Source of the DNA: Ophiostoma sp. CBS 140.51
Lineage: Eukaryota; Ascomycota; Sordariomycetes; Ophiostomatales; Ophiostomataceae
DNA: 64,000 bases
Reading direction: 5' to 3'
Assembly (NCBI GenBank): GCA_029298735.1
Contig: JANSLP010000057.1
Span: forward strand, 1 to 64,000
Position numbers and translations under genes: made by a program. Positions 53,828-64,000 of the stretch are shown piece by piece (position 1 is the stretch's first letter; each line of letters starts with the position of its first letter). Under the pieces are notes generated by a model that searched no databases, was not told where the DNA came from, and worked only from the letters and a program-made list of their open reading frames with translations.

Positions 53828-55297
53828 CTATTTCTTCTTCCGCGAGGTGGTGTTGACCTTGCGCTTCTTCTCCTTCTTGGGCATCTTGACCAGCCGCTTC
53901 TCGCGCTTCTCTTCCTTAACGGCCTGCTTGTGCGCACGCTTCTCGTCCTTGTCGTCGAAACGCTTGCCACGAGGCTTGCGCGGGCGGCCAAACTCGTCGT
54001 CGGAGTTGTCCGAGTTGGAGAGGGAGTCAGCTTCCGAGTCGGAGTCGCTGTCATCTTCATCGTCCTCCTCTTCGTCGTTCTCCTCGTCGCCTTCCGCGGC
54101 AGCAGGCTTGTCACCCGCCAGCAGATTGCCATACAGACTGTCCTTGGCGTGCAGAGCCTCGACACCGCCAACCGGGCCATCACCGCGGGCCACCATGCCC
54201 TCGTCGTAGATCTGGTGCAGGGACTGGGGAATGTACTGGGTGCGGAAGACCTCGTTGTCGACCTCGAGTGCGGCAAGAGTCTCCTTGTTGTCGGCGCCCT
54301 CCGAAGTTTCCGTCTTGGGCCGTGCATCGTAGAGAGCGTCAATGGCAGCTGCTGCCGCCGCCGCATCGGCCTCTGGTTCAGAAGTCGCGGGCGACGTTGT
54401 AGGTGTCGCTGTGACAAACTCAAACACGGTACGGTCGCGCAGTGTGTCAACACCCTTGCGCCGGAAGAAGGCACCAATGTTGTGCAGGTCCATTCTCAAG
54501 AAGTCGTAGGTTTGGGGGTGGTCGTGGCCGACGCTCTGGGAGACATCAATGATGTACAGCGTGTGGTTGTGGTACAGGATATTGTACTCGCTCAAGTCAG
54601 CATGCACCAGACGGCAGACCTGGTAGAGACGGCGCACGAGGCCGAGCAGCTGCACGTAGAGTGCGCGCCACTGCAGGGCAATGTCGTCGTCCTCGTTCGC
54701 CGCGCCTTCAGTGGGGGTCAACTCGACGTCCCGCAGTCTAGGAAAGGCGTGGCCGTCGTTGTCACCCAAAAACTCCATCAACAAGACATTCGCCTTGAGC
54801 TGGATCGGGTACGGACACGCAATGCCCGCCCGGTTGAGTCTCTGTAGGTTGCGGAACTCCTTCTCGGCCCACTTCTTGACCATCTTGCGGTTGTTGCCCT
54901 TGTGTCCGCCGCCGCGGAAGCGGTGCTCACCGGCAATGTAGCGTTCGCGATCGACAAAACTCAAAATCGACGTCTTGTAGATCTTGGCTGCGCGGTACAG
55001 CGTGCTGGTGTGCGTGCCGTCCTCGTCGTCAAAGGTGTGGAGAGGAGCGGCATAGACATTGGCCTCTTTGCCTGTCGAGATGACACCCTGCAGCTCCGAG
55101 ATGAGCTCTTTGCGGACCATGGCCTCGATAATGACCTCGGTGCGGCGGTCCAACACCTGGTCACGCGTCGCCCGGTCCGCCTTTTCCTTGCCCAGGTGCA
55201 GCTTGCCATCCTTGTGTCCTGTTCCTGAGCCGCCGTCGCTGATGTGAACGTTGGCGACGCCTCCAGCAAGGGAGGCGACGCGATCTTCAGAAGCCAT
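53828..55297 (-). CDS. RIO1: RIO1-type serine kinase/ATPase
   Basis: Atypical kinase required for late cytoplasmic maturation of the 40S ribosomal subunit. Single exon, 489 residues, start MASEDRVASLAGG. The RIO domain has the flexible P-loop STGKEANVY (74-82), Lys105 in RAAKIYKTSIL, LVHADLSEYNIL with catalytic Asp234, and LYIIDVSQSVGHDHPQ with metal-binding Asp251. LLMEFLGDNDGHAFPRLRD is the hinge. The C-terminus is acidic, then strongly basic (DKDEKRAHKQAVKEEKREKR, then KKEKKRKVN), as in Rio1. The in-frame codon upstream is TTG, so 55297 is the start. Confidence 0.96.
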   Translation of the reverse strand: MASEDRVASLAGGVANVHISDGGSGTGHKDGKLHLGKEKADRATRDQVLDRRTEVIIEAMVRKELISELQGVISTGKEANVYAAPLHTFDDEDGTHTSTLYRAAKIYKTSILSFVDRERYIAGEHRFRGGGHKGNNRKMVKKWAEKEFRNLQRLNRAGIACPYPIQLKANVLLMEFLGDNDGHAFPRLRDVELTPTEGAANEDDDIALQWRALYVQLLGLVRRLYQVCRLVHADLSEYNILYHNHTLYIIDVSQSVGHDHPQTYDFLRMDLHNIGAFFRRKGVDTLRDRTVFEFVTATPTTSPATSEPEADAAAAAAAIDALYDARPKTETSEGADNKETLAALEVDNEVFRTQYIPQSLHQIYDEGMVARGDGPVGGVEALHAKDSLYGNLLAGDKPAAAEGDEENDEEEDDEDDSDSDSEADSLSNSDNSDDEFGRPRKPRGKRFDDKDEKRAHKQAVKEEKREKRLVKMPKKEKKRKVNTTSRKKK

Positions 55298-55941
55298 GTT
55301 GGTGTGTGGGGGGTATTCGATATTGTGTTGATGTGTGTTGTGTTTCTCTTCTCTTCGTTCTGTTGAAGAAGAGGCTCCTTTATACAAAGTTCAACTTTAA
55401 AGTGAAGAGGCAAAAACGGCAGAAAAATCAGGCCGCGATGCGTCTTAGTGGGATGTGCATGGTCTTCACTCGCACTTTCCCGTGTTAGTGCTAAAAGTCA
55501 GAGCGGGCTGTCAGTGTGGGATGAACCTGGCAGAATCCAAGGAAGAGACAAAAAAGACCCCGCCAGATCGGTGTGTTAGCGCTGTTTTAGTGGGCAGTCG
55601 AGGACAGTGTTTGGCCGTGCCTGGCAGTGCCTTGCAGCGATTTGTAGCGGTTTGCCTTACAAGTGACTCACCGCCTTTGAACCTTCTACATTGGGCAACA
55701 ACACACATGCGCTGCAGGCGCCAGTCGCGGTTTCCTCTCGTTGCCTTTACTCACATTTCGTATTTACGACGTACAGAAACTATTTACTCTTTCCCCTTTT
55801 TGCCCTTTCGATCGCCCCCTTGTTCTCGTCATATTTTCTTCTTCCATATCTCTCACATCACAGCCTCACAATGTGTCATTCCACACCGCCGCCACGTCAT
55901 AACCCCTCGTCTCATCATCACCCCTCCCCCACTACGCACGT
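55298..55941. other. Tandem spacer
   Basis: RIO1 promoter region and the 3' side of the FAD oxidase. Nothing recognisable beyond short ORFs. Confidence 0.5.
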
Positions 55942-57744
55942 CTACACACGACACAGACTCCCGTCTGCCTCTTCCGCCCACCGCTCACTGCCCACACACG
56001 GCGTACACCACAACACGTCGTCTGGGTCCACTTGTCTTTTGATGGAAAGAAGTCGAGGATAGTTGTTGCCCCAGAACGTCGTCTGCCAGTCCGTCTCGTA
56101 CTTGCTGGCCTCGTTCATGTACGCACCCGTGTCTGGTGCGAGGTCGCGCATCGCCGATGAGAAAAAGCCCGTCAACTCCTTGGCATCGGCCAGATACGTT
56201 GCATTGTTGGGCGTATAATAGGCGATGCTGGCGGTGGCATGGACATAGGTGCGTCGCCACACAGGCAACACGGCATTGCTGCCGCCACGGGGTTTGGCTT
56301 TGTGGACGGCCGGGCCGGAGACAATGTACACAGTGGCCTGGCCAGATGCAGAGAACTTAGCCAGGGCGAGCTTGAGAGCTGACAAGTCAGAAGTCAAGGC
56401 TGGTCGGTCCAACAGCCGCGAGCTCATCAAGTTTTCGTGTCCCGTCGGCGACGGATCAAAGTTCTCGGCATACCAGGCCTGGAAGTCTGGGTAGTATGTC
56501 GTGTTGTACTCGCCAAACATGTCCGGCCAAGTGGCATTGACATGTTGGAAGATGGGTTTGATGCGCTCGACGAGCTGTGTCGCGTTGCTGCTCCCGGGCA
56601 AGATCAGCTTGCCAATGATGCCCTTGATGAATGTATCGCTGCCGTCAATGAAATTCTTGACCGTGTTGAACACAATCGGGTAGCCTGAGATGCCGGCATC
56701 GGCCAAGTCGGGGAACTGCGACACGACATACGCCAGCATGTCAAAGGCCTGCGTGTTGTCCGCGCCCGTGCCGATCCAAAACGTCATGCCGACGACTTCG
56801 GGGCTCGGAATCAGCGCCATCGTCACCGACGTCAGCACGCCAAACGTCGATCCACCACCGCCGCGCATGGCCCAGAAGAGATCGGTGTTCTGGCACTCGT
56901 TGAGGGTCAGAACATCACCCGTGGGGGACACAATTTCCATTTCGAGCACGCTGTCTGTGGCGAGACCGTTCTGCGGCGCCAAGATACTATGGCCACCACC
57001 GGTAATGAAGCCGCCGAGAGCCACAGTCCGGCCGTTGCCGCCGATGACTGTGTGGTTAATCGTGTGCGTCAGCGCATACGCGTCGTACATCTGGATGCCC
57101 GCGCCCGCCGTCAGGGCCGCACCCGCAATCGTCACGTTGGAACATCCCGTCGGTGAGAATGACGTCGGATGCACCGTCGTGTTCTTCATGTAGTGCACCC
57201 AGATCGACAGTGCATACGGCGCCGCCGACCGGCCCACATAGTCGTGGCCGCTGTTCTTGACAATGAGGCGGACATTGTTGGCTTGCGCAAACTTGACAGA
57301 AGCCTGCACGTGTTGCGGTGTTGTCGCATTTATTACGTACACCGGGTAGCCCTCGCCGCTGCACGGCTGGCTGGCGTCCGGCAAGCATGTGTCGTTGGTC
57401 CAGTTGTTCCACTCAACGGACACGGGGTTGCTCGAGTGAAAAAACTCGTCGGTCCAGTTGGCCTGTGTAGCCGTACACGCATCTTTTGAGTACGTCGGCT
57501 GCGATGGGTGGCACACAGCGCCTGGTGGTGCCGGTTTGAGCAGGCGGCCTTCGACTGTTGTGTTGAGTGCTGCCCACAGATCGGCCGATGGCCAGCCGGC
57601 ACCACCTGGGATTGCACGGCACGACGGTGCTGTCTGGTTGAGGCTGCTGCGGTGGTGGAGTTGGGGATGGTGTTGCGTCGACGACGACGGCGATGCTACA
57701 GCTGAGCCTGCAAACGAGGCGACTGCAAGTGTGAGGAGCCTCAT
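55942..57744 (-). CDS. Secreted FAD-linked oxidase, berberine-bridge type
   Basis: Predicted secreted flavoprotein oxidase of 600 residues, single exon. The start MRLLTLAVASFAGSAVASPS is a signal peptide; the in-frame extension upstream begins with a non-ATG codon. The FAD-binding PCMH domain has VYVINATTPQHVQASVKFAQ, LIVKNSGHDYVGRSAAPYAL with His167 as the likely covalent FAD site, and ALGGFITGGGHSILAPQNGL followed by ATDSVLEMEIVSPTGD. The second attachment Cys found in bicovalent family members is absent from this loop. The C-terminal BBE element is NYPRLLSIKRQVDPDDVLWC. Many N-x-T/S sites fit secretion. The substrate is unknown; sugars or alkaloid-like compounds are family options. Divergent to the lipase gene. 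Confidence 0.92.
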   Translation of the reverse strand: MRLLTLAVASFAGSAVASPSSSTQHHPQLHHRSSLNQTAPSCRAIPGGAGWPSADLWAALNTTVEGRLLKPAPPGAVCHPSQPTYSKDACTATQANWTDEFFHSSNPVSVEWNNWTNDTCLPDASQPCSGEGYPVYVINATTPQHVQASVKFAQANNVRLIVKNSGHDYVGRSAAPYALSIWVHYMKNTTVHPTSFSPTGCSNVTIAGAALTAGAGIQMYDAYALTHTINHTVIGGNGRTVALGGFITGGGHSILAPQNGLATDSVLEMEIVSPTGDVLTLNECQNTDLFWAMRGGGGSTFGVLTSVTMALIPSPEVVGMTFWIGTGADNTQAFDMLAYVVSQFPDLADAGISGYPIVFNTVKNFIDGSDTFIKGIIGKLILPGSSNATQLVERIKPIFQHVNATWPDMFGEYNTTYYPDFQAWYAENFDPSPTGHENLMSSRLLDRPALTSDLSALKLALAKFSASGQATVYIVSGPAVHKAKPRGGSNAVLPVWRRTYVHATASIAYYTPNNATYLADAKELTGFFSSAMRDLAPDTGAYMNEASKYETDWQTTFWGNNYPRLLSIKRQVDPDDVLWCTPCVGSERWAEEADGSLCRV

Positions 57745-58966
57745 GTTGGCGGTCGATGTGTGGTGGAGCAACTGCACAAAGACACGATGAGATGCACCTG
57801 ACGAGATTGACAGCAGGGTCGAGTGACTACTGTGCGTATCCTTGGTTCAAAACAAGAGGTTATGGTCTAAAGCCTGCATCGCCTACAACGAGGGGCTTTC
57901 TCACATTCTTCACCTCTACATACTCCTAAAGATGCGATTGGCTATCGTCTGCTTGTCATTGATATATTTGATAGGACTACGGACCGTACGATGAAGTAGA
58001 GCAAGTTCTTTGCAGAGACCGGTATTTAGGAACCGATTCTGGCATCCGGCGGCCCTCTGTGCTATTTTCGGAGCCTTACCCTTCTCCACCAATTTATGGC
58101 TTCCGCTTTATACAAGGTATAGAGAAGTTGATATGCCAGGCACCGCAAAGCTTCTTTTTAGGCGGGATCCTATCATCTGTCCCTACTGCCTTTTGAAAGG
58201 CATATCTAGGCTAAAGACGAGATGTGCGAGGGCATACCGTTTACAGCCGTGTTTCTAGAACTTGAGAAACATACTCGAGAGGGACTCGTCGACTCTTTTG
58301 GATAGCAAATAAACATCTGAACAATAACGTGATATTGAATTGGCTGTTGTCGAACTGATAAATTCTGCAAGAACAGTAAAGGTGTGTACAGCATCTTACG
58401 ATTTCATCAACATGCTTTTTTTCCCTCGCTCTAGCACTTAACACAACTCTGATGAATCGATTGTCAAGGCAATCAACTCCCACTTTTTCTATTTTTATGA
58501 CGGCCGGCTATCTTGACCCCAAACCGTGAGATCGAGCCTCAACCCCAACATCCAGGCCGGTATTGCGATGCCGTCCTGATGCCGCTGACGCCCCTCACCG
58601 GAAGCATCTACCGCCGGATAATTGAGGACACCTCTAATTGAGAATTGACAATCAACCCCACGGGGATATTCTGTCCTTTGTGAGTTTCATTTATTCTCAA
58701 AACATCAAAACGAACACTCGCACGATGCAGGTACCGAGGAAAGAGCCGAGCGCGGAGAAGACAATGATACACCTTCTCTCATGGCTGCATCGACAATCAA
58801 TTGTTACACCAACACCTTCCATTTTCCTGCCTTTGCATCTCGCCCTATTGTCGACATGCAAAAAGGTGCTGCAAACGAGGCACATTGAAGATCTACGATT
58901 GTTTGTTGGAGCCGGCAGTCGAGTTGGATCGTCTTTGAGCTGTTCTTTTTCACTCGATCAACAACA
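57745..58966. other. Divergent promoter region
   Basis: 1.2 kb between the FAD oxidase (-) and the secretory lipase (+). Short ORFs only. An AT-rich interval lies near 58300-58400. No gene is recognised. Confidence 0.5.
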
Positions 58967-60469
58967 ATGGCGCACTGCAGATCAGGCGGTGGATTTGGCC
59001 TTCGTTGCCTTCTATCAAGCCTCTTACTGGTCAGCGCATTTGCTTCCACTGCCACCGCGGGCTTCTCCGTCCACCACAGTCCCATCACGGGTGAGGTCGT
59101 CAAGTTCTTTGGCGAACGGCCGTCGACAGACAACAGCACCGTCAAGTCAAACAGTACGACGACGGCACGCTACCTGCCCCCACCTAGCAAAGACGCCTGG
59201 TACGTACCGCCGGCTGGCTGGGAGTCGGCCAAGCCGGGCGCTGTTCTGCGCACACGTGCCCACGCCTACCCTACACTCAACATCCGCAACGCCATCGACA
59301 CGTTCCAGGTGCTGTACCGCACGACGGATAGCCGCAACAATGCATCGTGGTCGGTGGGGACAGTGTTCATCCCCAAGTCGCATGCCAACTGTGTGCTGAA
59401 CACGACATCGCCGGCCTACAATGCCAGCGCCTGTGCTCATGGACTCGTGACATACGAGGTGCCGTCAGACAGTGCTGACCCAGATGCTGCGCCTTCGTAT
59501 CTACTGCAAATGCGCGAGCCCTACGGTGAGATGCGGGACATGCTGGCACGCGGCTGGTTCGTCCTTGTCCCTGACTACGAGGGACCCGGTGCCAGCTTCT
59601 GTGCCGGCGTCCAAGCTGGTCATGCAACACTCGATGCCACGCGTGCCGTTTTGAGTTTGGCCGGACCACAGCTGGGCCTGAGAATGGACCGTATCAAAGT
59701 CGGTTTATGGGGATACAGTGGTGGCGCCTTTGCGGCCGAGTTTGCCGCCGAACTGGCCGAGTTCTACGCGCCTGAACTGAAGATTGATGCCTCTGTTATT
59801 GGCGGCTCGTCGCCCAACCTGACGACTGTTGACGAGCGCATGAATGCCAAAGACACGGCAGGTCTTGTGGTGACGTCGATCCTAGGCATTACCGTTCAGC
59901 AGCCCTCCGCCCGTGAGTTTTTGTTAAACCAGTTGCACCCCACCGGTCCTTACAACAAGACTGCCTTCATGAACGCCACCACCATGACGGGCGCTGATGC
60001 CCTCGATGCCTACTCGGGCCAGAACGTCTTTGACTATTTTGTCAATGGCCGCGAAGACTGGACCAACCACGCCATGCAGGACGTCATAAACGAAGACGCT
60101 GTCATGGGCTTGCACGGCGTCCCGCGGATGCCAAGCTTTTACTACAAAGCGGCCAACGACGAGATGAGCCCTGTCAACGAAACGGCCGAAATTGTTGAGA
60201 GCTTCTGTAAACAGGGGGCCAATATCTTGTTCCACCGCAACACATTGGGCGGACACAATGACGAACTCTGGAGCGGCCGGCTGCGGGCGCTGGACTATCT
60301 GTCGATGAAGCTGGATGGCGTGGAAGTGACGGGGAGCAACCTGACCATCCCGGCGACGGGATGCGCCACGGTGGATGTAACGATTCCACTGGACCCTTTG
60401 TACTTGCTGCCAGACTGGTGGTGGACCGAAGGGCCAGGTGCCGGTCTGGGCTTGGCGGGGGCTGGCTAA
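58967..60469 (+). CDS. Secretory lipase (LIP family)
   Basis: Predicted secreted alpha/beta-hydrolase of the fungal secretory lipase family, 500 residues, single exon. The N-terminus (LRCLLSSLLLVSAFASTATA) is a signal peptide. The nucleophile elbow is KVGLWGYSGGAFAAEFAAEL with Ser251. LARGWFVLVPDYEGPGASFC is the family strand before it. A late ANDEMSPV supplies a candidate Asp and LGGHNDELW a candidate His. AWYVPPAGWESAKPGAVLRT is the typical lipase N-terminal block. Several N-glycosylation sequons fit secretion. Likely substrates are triacylglycerols or other esters; this is inferred from the family. Confidence 0.93.
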   Translation: MAHCRSGGGFGLRCLLSSLLLVSAFASTATAGFSVHHSPITGEVVKFFGERPSTDNSTVKSNSTTTARYLPPPSKDAWYVPPAGWESAKPGAVLRTRAHAYPTLNIRNAIDTFQVLYRTTDSRNNASWSVGTVFIPKSHANCVLNTTSPAYNASACAHGLVTYEVPSDSADPDAAPSYLLQMREPYGEMRDMLARGWFVLVPDYEGPGASFCAGVQAGHATLDATRAVLSLAGPQLGLRMDRIKVGLWGYSGGAFAAEFAAELAEFYAPELKIDASVIGGSSPNLTTVDERMNAKDTAGLVVTSILGITVQQPSAREFLLNQLHPTGPYNKTAFMNATTMTGADALDAYSGQNVFDYFVNGREDWTNHAMQDVINEDAVMGLHGVPRMPSFYYKAANDEMSPVNETAEIVESFCKQGANILFHRNTLGGHNDELWSGRLRALDYLSMKLDGVEVTGSNLTIPATGCATVDVTIPLDPLYLLPDWWWTEGPGAGLGLAGAG

Positions 60470-60690
60470 GGGGAATTGTGAAAGCGAAAGCCTAGACCTT
60501 TATGTGAAAGAAAAGAACATAGGAAGAGATAAGTAGACATCAATAAATATTAAAACGTTTGTTGATATATTTAGTTCTTTCAAGAAACTTGGAAGGTGAC
60601 CTTTGTAAGTAATAATTGTACACGTGCACAGACTACCTAAATACAACTATTAGGATGTCTGCTTCTTTCGCGAGGTGCCCCCTTAATACA

Positions 60691-63600
60691 TCATACGGTG
60701 GTAACTAGTGCTGCGCGGCCTATCCTTTCCTCCACAATGGCAGCTATTCTTTCCATAATTCTGGGTATCATCGGATGCTCCAAGCCCAAACCGTGCCCGC
60801 CAATCTTCCTTGCTCCTTCGAGAAACTCTTGCAAGGTGGATAATTCTTCTTCTGTCTTCCCCTGGGCCTGAAAACACTTTGCTAGAAGTAAAATATTGCT
60901 CAGTCGGTCTGTGTGATCCCCGTCCTCGTCCACAAACCTCTTGTACAGCGTCTTATCAATTAGCTCTTTAAACAAAGCCTCAGCTTCGCTGTACCTCTTC
61001 AAACCCGAGAGGACCTGGGCATGAATTGTCCGCGCCATAATCATACCGACGTGATCCGGAGCAATAATGCCTTTGGCCAACTCTAGTCCGCGGCGGATCA
61101 TGCTTTCAGCCTCGACGTGGTCGCCGAGTGATGACTTTACGCGTGCCAAGTGCAACATGGCCAACAAGGTGAAAGGATGTTCTGGCCCAAGCTTTGTCTT
61201 GCGTCGTTCAAAGACAAAAGTCATTGCCTCGAGGCTTTCAGCCAATGCTGCTTTGTTGGCCGCACTACCAGCCGACGCATCGTATCTCACATGGCTCGTA
61301 GCTAGCTCTTGTAGTGCTGCCAGTGTTTCTAGATGCTCCTCGCCGAGCGTCTCTCGTAAGCCCTTCAAGGCTAAACGCAGCTGTCGTGTTGCTTCGGTAT
61401 ATTCCATGACCCAAAATAGCACTTGGCCGAGATTCACGGTGGCTTTGAGTGTCTTGATGTGCATAGGTCCATAGACGCGCTTCATCCTTTCCAAGTTGGC
61501 GGTATGTACCCTTCTGGACTCGGCCCACCGGCCCTTGACACGAAGACAAGAACCCAACCCATCAGCGACGTCCAATGTAAGAGGATCATCCTCCCCATAG
61601 AACTGTATGCAGAGTGCATAAGCATCCCGTAACCATCTCGACGCCATACCAATCTCGGACATGGCAAACAGTGTTTGGCACATTAGCATGGATAAGTAAA
61701 TGGTGAGGCGATGGCCACGGCCCAGCCGGCCTGCCGTAAAGGTGTATGCACGCTCTTGCAGCTCGCGGGCAGCATCATAGCGACCTGTTTCAAGAAAGAC
61801 GAGGCTGAACCGCACGTCTTGCTCGACCTGCAGGCGCCTGTAGGTGGTCAGACTTCTTCCCGGTAACATCCACGTATATGATGCCCGTTTTGCATTTTCT
61901 TTAATTTGCTGGTCGAGAGCCTTTTTGCGATCAAGCACATGCAAAATATGTGGCAGGAGCTCTCGTACTTTTCGGCGCTCATCTTCGCTCTGGACCTCAT
62001 CCTGGGCGGCACCATACACGGGACGTGGGATGCTCAAAGCCAAAGTTGTCATGGATATCTGGCACCACAAAGACTGCAGTGCCGTACGCATTTTGGGACG
62101 TCGCCGTACCCACTCGTGGACGAGACTGTGCATGCTGTAGAGATCATCCGTGCTGTCCTGCACTGAAACAAGAGACCGCTCAATGAGGATGTCCAAGGCA
62201 TTGCGAAGGCGTACGCGGACGATACGCTCCAATATGTCTACACCCAGCCGGTCCGGGTTACGCAAGACATTTGGTAATGGTGTAGGCCCCGTTGCAAGCT
62301 TCATAATCGCAAAGACGCGCAGCTCTCGTAAGAATATGGACCAAGGTTTGGCAGGTGTTTTGATGCCTTTGGCGGCGAGTGTGGTTTGCCGCCTCTGAGC
62401 GGCGTCGGCGGCGTTTTGTTCGTTTTCCTCCTTGAGCGGGTTCGTAGCAGCCTTGACCAGTACGTCGAGGCTAATGTTTTGAAAATGAAAGAAGGAAAAT
62501 ATGTGTAGAAGCTCGACGGCATCCCGAAACTTGGCTTGTGGCGCTTTCTCGAGGGTCTCATAGAGTACTTCGTAAGTTGAAAAGACATTAAAACTCTTGT
62601 CTTCTTCTTCATCGTGGTGTGCGGTATTAGGTTGACCAGCCTGGGCGTATCGCCGACCATGGTTGGCCTTGATGGTCTCGAGCTGGGCGTTATAAAAGGA
62701 CAAGTACTGTGACCATTTCATACCCTTCAAAACGGATGTACCAGCATGCACGAGAGCTAATGGAAGACATCCAAGAGAGTGGCAGATTTTCCGGACATGC
62801 CTTCGATTTGATGGTGCAACGTTGGACTGCCCAGCCGCATTCATCAGAAACGTCTCTGCTTCGTCGAGCTCCAGGGCACCTAATTGCATACTTTTCTTTC
62901 CAGTATTTCCGTGTACCCTCAGTGTCGGGTTCCGTGTCGTTATCAAAACGCACCCTCTTGTTGCGGCCGGTAAAACCTCATCGATATCTACACCATCGGA
63001 GTCAAGATTGTCGATAATCAGTAGCCATGGCAGCTCACAACTCTCCAGCCATCGTTTTGCGGCAACCGGGTTTGAATGGGCGCCGACTAGCGAGGCGATC
63101 TCGGCATAGCAAGCCGCGACCGTCTTTTGTGAGCTTCCATCAACAACAAAGACGCCCCAGAAGCGGTGCCGAAAATCAAGAGCAAACTTATTGGCGAGCT
63201 CGGTCTTTCCGCATCCGCCCAGCCCGTATATAACAAATCTTTGCTGGTTGGCCTGCCAGGGATCCTTGAAGGCCAGCTTGAGAGTATTTAGCTGCTCCTC
63301 TCGGCCAGAAAAGTAGCTCTTGACAATTCTCGTATTGCAGAAATATTTGTTCTTGACAAGGGAGGCGCTGTTGGCGACTGACTTTGCTACGTCAAGGGCA
63401 TCTCGGACCTAAACGTGTTAATATCTACAGAGAGAATATCTCGTGTGTAGAGAGGAAGACAAGTAAGGAGCAAAAAGACATACGACATGCGTGCTATGTT
63501 GCTGGCCACTCGTCAGAACACCCTCTGCGCAGTTGACATGATATCGAATTTTGCGCGAGAAGTTGTCTTTGCGTGTGTTTGGGTCACCATGGAGCAGGTA

Positions 63601-64000
63601 GATTGAACTGAGGAGTGATGCCAGGACATGGTTGTATAAAAGAGCAATTGGATAAACGGCTTCGTGCCAACTTTGGTGTTCGACGTTGGATTCGTATGAT
63701 GACGGCTCGTCTTTGTGCCGCGCTTGAGCCTCGATGATGGATGGAAGTGGCTGTATGGATCCATTGCACTCTTCAAGTGCGGCTGTCGTGCAACGAAGGA
63801 CAGACTGTAAGAGTTCGATATCGTGTGGGAAAGACGTTTGATGCAAGGACGGGCTATGTCGCTCTCGAGTCGCGATGTCGTGTTGTGCTTGAACAACTGT
63901 CGTGAGATCACTGATTATCTCCATAAAGTTGCTCATCCGGGTAAGCGCCGTGTGATCTTGCACGGTTTTTACAGCATCCTTAACTTCCTGGAGACCCTTC
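60691..64000 (-). CDS. NB-ARC/TPR NLR-like protein (5' end beyond window)
   Basis: Fungal STAND protein, partial: the coding sequence is still open at base 64000. Two exons are visible, 64000-63484 and 63408-60691, joined by a GTATGT...TTTAG intron between HSTHV and VRDALDVAKS. The N-terminal part is helical with no recognised domain (KGLQEVKDAVKTVQD near the edge). The NB-ARC core has the P-loop FVIYGLGGCGKTELANKFAL (about 63199-63237), Walker B WLLIIDNLD, GCVLITTRNP, and LGCLPLALVHAG in the GLPLA position. A winged-helix-like part follows, with the MHSLVHEWVR motif. The last 400 residues are kinesin-light-chain-like TPRs of about 42 residues (GHRLTIYLSM, EDDPLTLDVADGLG, GEEHLETLAALQELA, GPEHPFTLLAMLHLA). 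A role in non-self recognition or programmed cell death is inferred from the family. Confidence 0.9.

Overview
The window is nuclear DNA of a filamentous ascomycete, most likely a Sordariomycete; Ophiostomatales is a guess from protein style that I cannot test here. The evidence is: 23 protein genes on both strands with no operons; short introns (about 45-160 nt) with GTRNGT donors, CTAAC-type branch sites and AG acceptors; fungal-specific genes (Tah18, Mdv1, a two-finger SRE-type GATA factor, a CnxE fusion); and an arginine attenuator peptide uORF before the carbamoyl-phosphate synthase small subunit gene. No tRNA, rRNA, transposon or CRISPR array was recognised.

Layout. 0.2-13.7 kb holds TAH18 (-), a two-RRM/RGG protein (+), the Arf GTPase-activating protein GCS1 (+), electron transfer flavoprotein beta (+), and the attenuator uORF with CPA1/arg-2 (+). 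14-26.4 kb holds an Acinus-like SAP/RRM protein (-), an unrecognised acidic protein (+), an aldo-keto reductase (-) and the mitochondrial fission adaptor MDV1 (-). 27.8-35.6 kb holds chorismate mutase with an unusual hydrophobic C-terminus (+), BCP1 (-), TVP15 (+) and the siderophore-type GATA repressor (-). A stretch of 4.7 kb without a recognisable gene follows. 40.3-49.5 kb is a dense housekeeping block: an unrecognised nuclear-type protein (-), BUB3 (-), GPN2 (+), POP5 (-), cnxE (+) and VMA16 (-). 51-64 kb is more accessory: a GT1-family glycosyltransferase (-), RIO1 (-, housekeeping), a secreted berberine-bridge-type FAD oxidase (-), a secreted lipase (+) and a partial NB-ARC/TPR NLR-like protein (-) that runs off the right edge.

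How the genes relate. Most neighbours are unrelated housekeeping genes. Several pairs share short divergent promoters (BUB3/GPN2, POP5/cnxE) or closely facing 3' ends (GPN2/POP5, lipase/NLR). CPA1 and chorismate mutase are amino-acid biosynthesis genes, and both show matching regulatory signals: an arginine attenuator for the first and a perfect TGACTCA (Gcn4/CPC1 type) site for the second. TAH18, the iron-responsive GATA factor and cnxE concern Fe-S assembly, iron uptake control and molybdenum cofactor, but nothing in the sequence links them as a system.

The most interesting signals are: the attenuator uORF split by two introns around a 13-nt microexon; a chorismate mutase that looks tail-anchored; a 16-histidine linker inside the CnxE fusion; two introns whose real acceptor lies just past an AG sitting on the branch site; a perfect CACGTG palindrome upstream of VMA16; and the edge-truncated NLR.
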